DNA of 64,000 nt from Clostridium bornimense (GTDB taxonomy: Bacteria > Bacillota > Clostridia > Clostridiales > Clostridiaceae), in assembly GCF_018917145.1 (NCBI RefSeq), contig NZ_JAHLOD010000014.1, forward strand, positions 1 to 64,000, written 5' to 3'. Position numbers and translations under genes: made by a program. Positions 57,223-64,000 of the stretch are shown one piece after another (positions within the stretch are counted from its first letter, which is position 1; each line of letters begins with the position of its first letter). The notes beneath the pieces are model-generated. The model saw only the letters and a program-made list of their open reading frames with translations. It was not told the origin of the DNA and searched no databases.

Positions 57223-57870
57223 TTACTTTTTATTTCCTTGAAATGATTCCACACACCGTTCTAAAGCTACCACCCAAATCGCCTCACCCATAAGTGGTTG
57301 TGGCATATATGAACCAAAACCTAAAATAAGCGCTACCTCTGCTAATGATAATAATGATGCTGCTACAACAATAAGAACACCATTTGTATCCTTTGCATAT
57401 AATAAAAATTTCATTATGAAAGCGAAGGCTATAACATTTACAAATCCATAATAAAACTCAGTTATGGGAATAGCAAAATTTATTACATATCCCATTTTAT
57501 AATCAGTAAAAATTTCAACAATAGGCTTATTTAATAATAATATAATCAAATACAACATTGCTGATATAATTAATACTATTACTAAGCAAGATGATTTTAA
57601 CTTTGAATTTCTCCATAAAATAAAAAATACTATTGATATTATTATTGGTATATAAATAAAATTTAAATAATATGTATACTTGAAATATACCATATATGAA
57701 ATAGATTTCTTTATAAATGTTAACATCAATGTTGCCATTCTTAGTATAATCATAATTGTAGCAATAGTAACTATTCCTTTAATACTTTTAGGACAATTTT
57801 TTCTTATGGAAAATATATAAAAAGATAAAAAAATTATAAGTAATAGAGAAATAAAATATAGGTAAATCAT
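57223..57870 (-). CDS. Polytopic membrane protein, function unknown
   Basis: The 215-residue protein has six or seven hydrophobic helices (first LYFISLLLIIFLSFYIFSI, last in LIVVAASLLSLAEVALILGFG) with short loops and a C-terminal ALERCVESFQ segment. I do not recognise a family or any catalytic motif. AAGGAGG lies seven bases before the ATG. It is downstream of the lipid kinase gene (63-base gap) and may be co-transcribed. Confidence 0.72.
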   Translation of the reverse strand: MIYLYFISLLLIIFLSFYIFSIRKNCPKSIKGIVTIATIMIILRMATLMLTFIKKSISYMVYFKYTYYLNFIYIPIIISIVFFILWRNSKLKSSCLVIVLIISAMLYLIILLLNKPIVEIFTDYKMGYVINFAIPITEFYYGFVNVIAFAFIMKFLLYAKDTNGVLIVVAASLLSLAEVALILGFGSYMPQPLMGEAIWVVALERCVESFQGNKK

Positions 57871-57933
57871 AAATTCCTCCTTAATTTCTATTACTTATAA
57901 TTATTAATTAATTATTTATTTTATTCTTATATT

Positions 57934-58818
57934 TTATAATTTTATACCTTTCATTTTTAATCCATTACGTTCACAAGAAATTTTTAATGGGAATGATGGA
58001 CCTAATTCACCATCTATATCTGTTGATAATTCTTCATCACAAAAAACTTCTAAAGATTTTGTTTGGAAATGAATTATATTATTTCCTTTATCTAAATGAT
58101 CTTCCCTAAGAATTTGAATAAATAATGTAAGGGTTTGAGGTATACTTGCTGCCTTAACTAGTATTACATCTAGTAATCCATCATTTATTTTTGCATTATA
58201 TGCTAATTTAAAATTACCAGCTGTTTGCCCATTAAATACTAATAAAAGATACATGTCCTCTTCAATATTCATCTCTTCACTAGTTATTTTCACTGGTATT
58301 TTTCTAAGGTTAGATACTTCTTCAACACCTTTTATGTAATAAGCTAACTTACCCATAGTGTTTTTTAAGTTTATATCTGTTTTATGCGAAACATCTGTAA
58401 AAAGTCCTGTTGAGGCCACATTTATAAAATAATCATCATTTACTTTACCTAAATCAATTTCTTGCACCTCTGAAGTTACTATTTGCTCACAAGCTTTTTC
58501 TACACTTCTTGGAATTCCTAATAATTTTGCAAAATCATTAGCTGTTCCTACTGGTAAAACAGCTAGTGGAATATCTATATTATTATGTTTCATGTAATTA
58601 ACAGCTTTGTCTATAGTCCCATCTCCACCTGCAACTAATACATATTCAAAGCCTTCATTTATATCCTCAAATGCCTTTTCTAATCCATTATCTAATTCTA
58701 TTCTATATGGTATTATAGAATATCCGTGTTTTTGGTGAACTTTTATTACTTTATCTACTTTGTTTATTATAGATTTTTCTCCTGAATATGGATTGTATAT
58801 AAATTTTACCTTCTTCAT
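57934..58818 (-). CDS. Diacylglycerol kinase-type lipid kinase (YegS/DgkB family)
   Basis: This 294-residue soluble lipid kinase has the N-terminal FIYNPYSGEKS, the nucleotide motif LVAGGDGTIDKAVN, LPVGTANDFAKLLGIPR and a C-terminal DGELGPSFPLKI. The family phosphorylates diacylglycerol or related lipids to recycle them into phospholipid synthesis. The ATG at 58818 is preferred because GGAGAG lies six bases before it; a TTG two codons upstream is too close. It diverges from pssA, another phospholipid gene. Confidence 0.9.
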   Translation of the reverse strand: MKKVKFIYNPYSGEKSIINKVDKVIKVHQKHGYSIIPYRIELDNGLEKAFEDINEGFEYVLVAGGDGTIDKAVNYMKHNNIDIPLAVLPVGTANDFAKLLGIPRSVEKACEQIVTSEVQEIDLGKVNDDYFINVASTGLFTDVSHKTDINLKNTMGKLAYYIKGVEEVSNLRKIPVKITSEEMNIEEDMYLLLVFNGQTAGNFKLAYNAKINDGLLDVILVKAASIPQTLTLFIQILREDHLDKGNNIIHFQTKSLEVFCDEELSTDIDGELGPSFPLKISCERNGLKMKGIKL

Positions 58819-59030
58819 CGTCAACTCTCCTACCTAATATTACATATTAAAATTATACTGTATAGTCCAAAATTTTTAAAGTAATATTTTTCAATCAACT
58901 TATTTATTTCTTAAGATAATATTAATATAATCTTATTTTTTCTCTTACCTCTTAAAAAATTCCTCACTTTAGTATATAATTACATTAACTAATTATTTAT
59001 TAGTCAAATTTAAGTTTAGGAGTGTATATT

Positions 59031-59558
59031 ATGTCTAAAAGCTTAATTCCAAACATGTTTACTTTTTCAAACTTAGCATGTGGAGTATTTTCGTTATTAA
59101 TGCTATTTGAAGGTAAACTTGAAGCTGCATGTATTTTTATATTATTAGCAGCTCTTATTGATAGATATGATGGAAGAATTGCGAGATTTCTTAACGTTTC
59201 TTCTGAAATTGGTAAAGAACTTGATTCTTTAGCTGATTTAGTATCTTTTGGTGTCGCTCCTGCAATGTTATTATACATTTTAAATCAATATGAACACTTA
59301 GGAATCATAGGTTATATTTTAATTATTTTATTTCCTATAGCTGGAGCATATAGACTTGCTCGCTATAATATTTCAACTTTTGATGGTGTATTTACTGGTG
59401 TACCAATAACTATTGCTGGCTGTGTTGTTGCATTATATAGTTTAATAATTTTAATTGCAAAAATAGAAACATCAAAAATATCTTTTATCATTTCAACAAT
59501 CATATACTTACTTTTTAGTTACTTAATGATTTCTAAAGTTAAACTAACAAAAGTATAA
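59031..59558 (+). CDS. pssA: CDP-diacylglycerol--serine O-phosphatidyltransferase
   Basis: The 175-residue membrane enzyme makes phosphatidylserine. It carries the CDP-alcohol phosphotransferase motif in DGRIARF followed by G-K-E-L-D-S-L-A-D (residues about 45-67), within five or six membrane helices. The start at 59031 follows GGAG by eight bases; an in-frame GTG at 59022 is too close to that site. No psd gene follows. The stop lies at the foot of the terminator at 59557-59605. Confidence 0.92.
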   Translation: MSKSLIPNMFTFSNLACGVFSLLMLFEGKLEAACIFILLAALIDRYDGRIARFLNVSSEIGKELDSLADLVSFGVAPAMLLYILNQYEHLGIIGYILIILFPIAGAYRLARYNISTFDGVFTGVPITIAGCVVALYSLIILIAKIETSKISFIISTIIYLLFSYLMISKVKLTKV

Positions 59559-59605
59559 AATAAATCAGTACAACTTATAAATAAAAAGTTGTACTGATTT
59601 ATTTT
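59557..59605. terminator. Bidirectional terminator between pssA and the next gene
   Basis: A perfect 20-bp stem (59557-59576 with 59586-59605; core ATCAGTACAACTT) is one of the longest in the window. It contains the end of the pssA stop codon and the stop of the convergent gene at 59599. Confidence 0.85.
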
Positions 59606-60084
59606 TTATTATTCCCTTTATCATCATTTTTTTTGCCTTCTATTTTTCCATCTTTGTTTTTCATATCTTTGCCTCTTGATGGATGCAAATTATTTAATTG
59701 CGCTGCTACCTTATTGCAATGCTCACAATAGTTTCCTTCACTAAGACATTGTTCTATATTTTTTATACATCCCTTTGCTTGGCAGATTACCTGAGCTTCT
59801 GCTATACTTTGTAGTATTTGCATCTTAAAGCAGAAGTAAGATAAGTATCCTCTTCCACAACTATCTATAGCTTCTATATAATCATCCAATATACATGTTA
59901 TATTATTAGCAAGTCTTAATGCCTCTTTAATCTCTTTTTTTTCTGCAAGTCCTATAGTATTAAGTTGACTAGCAGTACCTATCAAAATTCTATATGAATC
60001 TACTAGTCTTGCCATAAGATCAATTGTTCTACTAAGAGTTAAAAAGTAATCTTCTGAACATCTATTCTCTGGCGCTCCATCCAT
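59599..60084 (-). CDS. Cysteine-containing protein, function unknown
   Basis: The 161-residue protein is mostly helical, with nine or ten cysteines including CEHC near residue 120 and a run CFKMQILQSIAEAQVICQAKGC, and a lysine-rich disordered tail (KDMKNKDGKIEGKKNDDKGN). No signal peptide is present. Low complexity, cysteines and position near rubrerythrin would fit a spore-coat or metal-binding role, but I do not recognise it. AAGGAGAG precedes the ATG. The stop is inside the shared terminator. Confidence 0.72.
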   Translation of the reverse strand: MDGAPENRCSEDYFLTLSRTIDLMARLVDSYRILIGTASQLNTIGLAEKKEIKEALRLANNITCILDDYIEAIDSCGRGYLSYFCFKMQILQSIAEAQVICQAKGCIKNIEQCLSEGNYCEHCNKVAAQLNNLHPSRGKDMKNKDGKIEGKKNDDKGNNKK

Positions 60085-60128
60085 TTAAACTCTCCTTAAA
60101 ACCTGCTTATATTTAATTATATTAAGAA

Positions 60129-60150
60129 CCCTGAGTTAAATTACTCAGGG
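60129..60150 (-). terminator. Hairpin after the acidic protein gene
   Basis: CCCTGAGT (60129-60136) and ACTCAGGG (60143-60150) form an 8-bp stem after the stop of the gene at 60158. The following minus-strand sequence UUCUUAAUAU is only moderately U-rich. Confidence 0.55.
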
Positions 60151-60157
60151 ATACAAT

Positions 60158-60829
60158 TTATTTACTTTTTCTATTTTTAGAATGGCTCCTTCTTTCTCCT
60201 CTTTTGCTTTCACATTTAAGAATATATTCTTCATCAATATCTTTAAATTCTTTTTTAGCGCATCCTTCTGCTTTTAACTTAACTGGTTTTATACAATCTT
60301 CTTTTTTTACTACAACAGGTTTCTCACAACTCTTTTTTTCTGCAATCTTTTCACTACAACTTGTTTTTTTAACTTCTTCTTTTTCACAATCTTTTTTTAC
60401 ATCGTTACCTAGCATAACCATCAATTCTTTTTGCATAACCATAAGTTCTTTCATCATTTTTGTAAGTGAAGCTTTTTCTTTCATCATTTTAGATTTTAAA
60501 CTCTTCATGTCATCCATTATATCTTCACTCATGCCCTTAATTTCTTTATGCATCTTTTTACAAATGCATTTTACATCTACGCAACCTCTTTCCATAAACT
60601 CATCATCGAAATCATCACTAATGTACTCTTCATCATTGATATAATCATCGCTATCATATTCCTCATTGTCTTCCATATTATCATCATACAATCTAGTTTC
60701 ATCATCAAATTCTTCTATCTCATCATCTACTTCATCCTCTTCAATCTCCACTAATTCCTCAGCATCTATATTTCTATAAACATTTTTTTTGCATAGTTGA
60801 ATATAATTTTCAGGATAATTCAAATACAT
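60158..60829 (-). CDS. Highly acidic then Met/Cys/Lys-rich protein, function unknown
   Basis: This 223-residue protein has an N-terminal YLNYPENYIQLCKKN, a very acidic stretch (about 25-80, DDETRLYDDNMEDNEEYDSD), a methionine-rich helical section with MKELMVMQKELMVML, and a cysteine/lysine tail with spaced single cysteines (KKSCEKPVVVKKEDC). It resembles spore-coat morphogenetic proteins only in composition. The ATG at 60829 follows GAGGTG. It begins 10 bases after rubrerythrin and is probably in its operon. Confidence 0.7.
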   Translation of the reverse strand: MYLNYPENYIQLCKKNVYRNIDAEELVEIEEDEVDDEIEEFDDETRLYDDNMEDNEEYDSDDYINDEEYISDDFDDEFMERGCVDVKCICKKMHKEIKGMSEDIMDDMKSLKSKMMKEKASLTKMMKELMVMQKELMVMLGNDVKKDCEKEEVKKTSCSEKIAEKKSCEKPVVVKKEDCIKPVKLKAEGCAKKEFKDIDEEYILKCESKRGERRSHSKNRKSK

Positions 60830-60839
60830 ATCTACACCT

Positions 60840-61379
60840 CTACTTATAATCTTCACAAAATCTTTTATAATAACCTTGTGGATAATGACATAACGGACAT
60901 CTTTCTGGTGCTTCTGTACCTATATATATATATCCACAATTCATACATTGCCATTTTATTTCTGTATTACTTTTATACAAAGTCTTATCTTCTAGCTTCT
61001 TAGCCAATGCCTCATATCTTCTAGCATGTTCTGCTTCAACTTCTCTCAGTTCTTTATAAAAGTCTGCGATTTCAGTAAATCCTTCAGCTCTAGCATCATC
61101 TTCAAATTGTTTATATATCTCTTCATTTTCTGCCTTTTCTCCTGCCACTGCTGATAATAGATTCTCTATTGTGCATCCATTCATCCTTAGATAATCATTA
61201 AAAGCTTCTCTTGCATGAGCTAATTCATTATCTGATGTTATTTGAAAAACCTTTGAAATGTAGTATAGCCCTTCCTTCTTTGCCTTTTCTCCATATAGAC
61301 TATACATAGTTCTTGCCCTTGATTCACCGGCAAATGTTCTAAGCAAGTTTTTTTCTGTCTTACTACCCATTAGTTTCAT
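60840..61379 (-). CDS. rbr: Rubrerythrin
   Basis: The 179-residue protein has a diiron four-helix domain (FAGESRARTMYSLYG, DNELAHAREAF, AENEEIYKQFEDDA, EVEAEHARRYEA) and a C-terminal rubredoxin-like domain with CMNCGY and CPLCHYPQGYY. It reduces hydrogen peroxide in anaerobes. GGAGG lies upstream of the ATG. It leads a unit with the acidic protein gene downstream. Confidence 0.95.
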   Translation of the reverse strand: MKLMGSKTEKNLLRTFAGESRARTMYSLYGEKAKKEGLYYISKVFQITSDNELAHAREAFNDYLRMNGCTIENLLSAVAGEKAENEEIYKQFEDDARAEGFTEIADFYKELREVEAEHARRYEALAKKLEDKTLYKSNTEIKWQCMNCGYIYIGTEAPERCPLCHYPQGYYKRFCEDYK

Positions 61380-61520
61380 ATTTTTCCTCCAACATTATAT
61401 TTATACATTATTAAATTATTCTATGTCCTTTTATTTGTTACAAAATAAGAAACTAACACCATATATTCAATTCACATTTCTGGTCACTATACGTTATTTC
61501 TTCATATAAATTAATTAAAA

Positions 61521-61560
61521 AAACTGCCGCTTACGAACTCAAATCGTATTGCGACAGTTT
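61521..61560 (-). terminator. Terminator of the serine dehydratase operon
   Basis: On the minus strand AAACUGUCGC pairs with GCGGCAGUUU through one G-U, with an inner ACGA/UCGU pair, and UUUUU follows. It has the same arm sequence as the hairpins at 1449-1493 and 54281-54321. Confidence 0.75.
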
Positions 61561-61566
61561 CTATAT

Positions 61567-62442
61567 CTATTCACCAAATACTTTTTCTTTTAATTCAATT
61601 CCTGTTTTAGTTACAGCAACCCCACCTAAAGCTGTTTCTCTAAGTGAACATGGTAACATTTTCCCCACTTCATACATAGCTTTTACAGTATCATCAAATG
61701 GTATTTTCGATACTATTCCACTTAATGCCATATCAGCCATAGATAATGCTATAACTGTACCCGCTACATTTCTTTTAGCACAAGGCACTTCTACTAATCC
61801 TGCTACTGGATCACACACTAGCCCTAAAAAGTTTTTAATTACTGTAGCACTGGCACTTAATGCTGTTTCCACATCTCCACCCATAAGTTCTACAACTGCC
61901 GCTGCTGCCATAGCCGATGCAGAACCAACTTCTGCTTGACATCCACCTTCTGCACCAGATAATGTAGCATTCTTCGCAATTAATATTCCCACTCCTGATG
62001 CTGTAAATAATCCTTGTATTAATTGTTCATCAGTAAAATTAAACTTTTCTCCTACACTTAATATTACTGCTGGTAGTACTCCACAAGATCCTGCTGTTGG
62101 AGATGCAACTATTCTTCCCATAGCCGCATTTACCTCAGATGTACCAAGGGCTTTTGCCATAGCTTCAACGATAAATTCCCCACATATAGTTTCTTTCCCT
62201 TTAGAATATTTATATAGTGTTGGCGAATCATTACCTATAATTCCTGAAACAGACTCTACTCCTTCTTTCATTCCTTTTTCAACAGCCTGTCTCATTGTGC
62301 ATAGAACTCTATCCATCTTCTTAAATATTTCCTCTTTACTTAATCCCGTCTCTTTAGATTCAATATCTACTGTATATTGCCAAATTCTTTTTCCTTGGTT
62401 TTTACAAACTTCTATAAGCTCTTCTCCTGTATTTACAAACAT
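61567..62442 (-). CDS. sdaAA: L-serine dehydratase, iron-sulfur-dependent, alpha subunit
   Basis: The 291-residue subunit deaminates serine to pyruvate with a [4Fe-4S] cluster. Candidate cluster cysteines are in SPTAGSCGVLPAV, EGGCQAEVGSA and VCDPVAGLVEVPCAKRN. It lies 5 bases after the beta-subunit gene in a two-gene operon. The start follows GGAAGG. Clostridia use this to ferment serine. Confidence 0.95.
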   Translation of the reverse strand: MFVNTGEELIEVCKNQGKRIWQYTVDIESKETGLSKEEIFKKMDRVLCTMRQAVEKGMKEGVESVSGIIGNDSPTLYKYSKGKETICGEFIVEAMAKALGTSEVNAAMGRIVASPTAGSCGVLPAVILSVGEKFNFTDEQLIQGLFTASGVGILIAKNATLSGAEGGCQAEVGSASAMAAAAVVELMGGDVETALSASATVIKNFLGLVCDPVAGLVEVPCAKRNVAGTVIALSMADMALSGIVSKIPFDDTVKAMYEVGKMLPCSLRETALGGVAVTKTGIELKEKVFGE

Positions 62443-62447
62443 ACTTC

Positions 62448-63125
62448 TTATCCTTCCTTAATTGGGTTAATAATTGTAACAGATTCTATATCATTTATTT
62501 CTTTTATTTCTTCTACTATAGTTTCTGGTATAGTATTATCCATTTCAAAAATCATTGATGCACTTTTACCTTTTTTACTTCTATAAACCTTCAGGAATGC
62601 AATATTTATATTATCATTAGATATAACAGTACTTACTTTTGATATCATACCAGGCTTGTCCTTATGATTGATAATCAATGTAGGATATTCCCCTGTAAAT
62701 TCTATATCCATACCATTTATTTCAGTTACAATAACATTTCCTCCGCCTATAGATGATCCTGTTATTGTACTTATGGAATTATCAACTTTCTTAATTATAA
62801 ATTTAACAGTATTAGGATGAGCTCCTTCCATCACTACTTCTTCAAAAGAAAATTTTATATTTCTAGCCCTTGCTATTTCGAAAGACTCCTTAATTTCTTC
62901 ATCCCAAGGATCAAATCCTAAAATTCCTGCCACCAAAGCCTTATCTGTGCCATGTCCCTTATAAGTCTTAGCAAAAGATCCGTGTAACATAAACCTAACT
63001 TCTACTATGTCTCCAGCTGCTATTGTCGATGCTATCTTTCCTAATCTAGCCGCCCCTGCAGTATGAGAAGATGATGGTCCTATCATTATCGGCCCTAAAA
63101 TATCAAACGCACTATAATTTTTCAT
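62448..63125 (-). CDS. sdaAB: L-serine dehydratase, iron-sulfur-dependent, beta subunit
   Basis: The 225-residue partner starts YSAFDILGPIMIGPSSSHTAGA, the SDH-beta signature, and ends with an ACT domain (PTLIINHKDKPGMISKVSTV, about residues 148-220) that could bind serine as a regulator. AAGGTGG precedes the ATG. It is the first gene of the sdaAB-sdaAA pair. Confidence 0.95.
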   Translation of the reverse strand: MKNYSAFDILGPIMIGPSSSHTAGAARLGKIASTIAAGDIVEVRFMLHGSFAKTYKGHGTDKALVAGILGFDPWDEEIKESFEIARARNIKFSFEEVVMEGAHPNTVKFIIKKVDNSISTITGSSIGGGNVIVTEINGMDIEFTGEYPTLIINHKDKPGMISKVSTVISNDNINIAFLKVYRSKKGKSASMIFEMDNTIPETIVEEIKEINDIESVTIINPIKEG

Positions 63126-63211
63126 AATTCCACCTTATCCTTAGTAATTTATAATTATATAAATTAATTTATATTCCTTTATAAAGTTTGTCAAACATTT
63201 TATTTATTTGC

Positions 63212-63241
63212 GTATAAAATTTATTTCTTTATGCCATCCTA
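63212..63241 (+). promoter_or_regulatory. Candidate forespore sigma-F/G promoter
   Basis: GTATA at 63212-63216 and CATCCTA at 63235-63241 are separated by 18 bases, which matches the GNATA and CATNNTA boxes of forespore sigma factor promoters. The predicted start lies shortly before the ribosome site of the 40-residue peptide gene. Confidence 0.5.
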
Positions 63242-63270
63242 TTTACAAAAGAAAGATTGGAGGTGATTTT

Positions 63271-63393
63271 GTGGGAAAATCAAAAAAGAAAAAAAATCAA
63301 AACAAAAGTCTAGAAGCTGGTTCTGATATGGATATGACAAATGATTTATCAAATTGCTCAACTTCTAAAAACTCAAAAAAGAACTGTAAATAA
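63271..63393 (+). CDS. 40-residue lysine-rich peptide, probable forespore protein
   Basis: A GTG start at 63271 follows GGAGGTG by six bases and opens a 40-codon frame: MGKSKKKKNQNKSLEAGSD, then an acidic middle and a serine/lysine tail ending KNSKKNCK. The frame extends upstream to an ATG at 63208, but that part precedes the ribosome site and overlaps the promoter boxes. Small size, Lys/Asn/Ser composition and the promoter suggest a small spore protein. I do not recognise the exact family. Confidence 0.65.
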   Translation: MGKSKKKKNQNKSLEAGSDMDMTNDLSNCSTSKNSKKNCK

Positions 63394-63403
63394 TTATGTA
63401 CAT

Positions 63404-63426
63404 AAGGAGCCACTAAAAGGCTCCTT
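63404..63426. terminator. Hairpin between the 40-residue peptide and ytaF-like genes
   Basis: AAGGAGCC (63404-63411) and GGCTCCTT (63419-63426) form an 8-bp stem. T runs are weak on both sides. The stop of the minus-strand gene begins at its right edge. Confidence 0.5.
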
Positions 63427-63968
63427 CAAAATAAAATTGATCCTATTCCAAGTATTATAACAAGAATTGCACCTATAACTTCTGATACCTCTGATAAATT
63501 ATAGTTATTTAATTTCAATGCTATGAACATTCCAATATATATAAATAAAAAACTAAATATTAGTGAAAAAACGCTAGTCCAAATCGGATTATACCCTGCT
63601 ATACTCCCCCCTAGTCCTAATGTAATATTATTTACTGCTAAAGCTAATCCCAACATCAAAATATCTTTAGAAATCACTTTTTCTGGAATCTTCAATTCTG
63701 TTACTTCATTTTTTAATATTTCCTTTAAAGATTTTAATCCTAATATGATTAAAAACACTCCTCCTAATATAACAGCTATATTTAGAGGTATAAAATCTTT
63801 TAATATTCCTCCAAAGCACATTGAAATCAATGTTCCTAGTGAAGGAATAAGTGATAATAATAAAATTGAAAATATTGACATTTTCTCATTTTTCACGCCA
63901 ATATTTATACCTAAAACTATAGAATCTGAACTTGCAGCTATGGCTAAAATCATTGTCGATATAAGCAT
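63426..63968 (-). CDS. MntP/YtaF family membrane protein
   Basis: The 180-residue protein has six hydrophobic helices arranged as two halves (MILAIAASSDSIVLGINIGVKN and LGLALAVNNITLGLGGSIAG), with the conserved polar residues of the MntP/YtaF group. YtaF is a sporulation membrane protein of unknown activity, and MntP exports manganese; the neighbouring spore-type gene favours YtaF. The ATG at 63968 follows GGAG by seven bases; an in-frame ATG at 63995 at the window edge has no ribosome site. Confidence 0.75.
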   Translation of the reverse strand: MLISTMILAIAASSDSIVLGINIGVKNEKMSIFSILLLSLIPSLGTLISMCFGGILKDFIPLNIAVILGGVFLIILGLKSLKEILKNEVTELKIPEKVISKDILMLGLALAVNNITLGLGGSIAGYNPIWTSVFSLIFSFLFIYIGMFIALKLNNYNLSEVSEVIGAILVIILGIGSILF

Positions 63969-64000
63969 ATCCGTCTCCACTAAATTATTTCTCATTCTTA

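Noticed and set aside
60204-60644. Plus-strand 146-codon frame
   Set aside because: It is antisense to the acidic/Cys-rich protein; its Ser/Phe/Ile composition is what the complement of Lys/Glu/Asp codons produces.

Overview
The window is about 28% G+C and reads as chromosomal DNA of a Clostridium sensu stricto (cluster I) species. The supporting signs are very AT-rich intergenic DNA, strong AGGAGG ribosome sites, frequent TTG/GTG starts, clostridial gene order around the lower-glycolysis, secG, rnr and smpB genes, a rubrerythrin, L-serine dehydratase, and a candidate forespore promoter. No rRNA, tRNA, CRISPR array, prophage or transposase gene was seen. Most genes lie on the minus strand.

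Layout. 0.2-4.6 kb: cyclopropane fatty acid synthase, then a minus-strand pair of a CoA-disulfide-reductase-like flavoprotein and a cystine-type symporter. 4.6-7.6 kb: a long gene-free AT-rich region, then a LytTR response regulator and a GHKL sensor kinase. 7.7-11.3 kb: a 1218-residue protein built of alternating X2-like and cohesin-like modules, without an obvious signal peptide. 11.6-16.6 kb: a 45-residue membrane peptide, dipeptidase PepV, SmpB, RNase R and SecG. 16.9-28.2 kb: a DUF368 lipid-carrier transporter, a UgtP-like glycosyltransferase, enolase, two unknowns (one a minimal kinase-like protein), and the operon cggR-gap-pgk-tpiA-gpmI. 28.6-34.5 kb: a nucleoside-type ABC importer with two paralogous BMP lipoproteins. 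34.7-47.7 kb: a YhgE/Pip protein, DegV, TrmL, two HAD phosphatases, the MoxR-DUF58-transglutaminase set, Ddl, a RelA/SpoT-domain protein and a small secreted protein. 47.8-54.2 kb: Nth, PlsC, QueG, CysE, a soluble MgtE_N/CBS protein with an elaborate leader, and a YgiQ-type radical SAM protein. 54.5-57.1 kb: a J-domain/TPR gene broken by stops and frameshifts. 57.2-64 kb: a membrane protein, a lipid kinase, PssA, two Cys-containing unknown proteins, rubrerythrin, serine dehydratase, a 40-residue probable spore peptide and a YtaF/MntP-type membrane protein.

How the genes work together. The glycolytic operon encodes the triose steps under its own CggR-type repressor, with hairpins between the genes that could tune their relative levels. 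Several genes act on the envelope: Cfa, UgtP-like, PopT, PlsC, PssA, lipid kinase and Ddl. Cystine import, disulfide reduction and serine acetylation form a sulfur theme. Rubrerythrin, the forespore-type promoter and YtaF suggest an oxygen-protection and sporulation theme at the right end.

The most unusual items are the X2/cohesin-like protein; the leader of the MgtE_N/CBS gene, which has a 23-codon reading frame and two mutually exclusive hairpins; the decayed J-domain/TPR locus; and a mosaic intergenic repeat family that carries terminator hairpins at several gene ends. Many starts given here were moved inward from the longest open frame because the Shine-Dalgarno sequence lies inside the longer frame.
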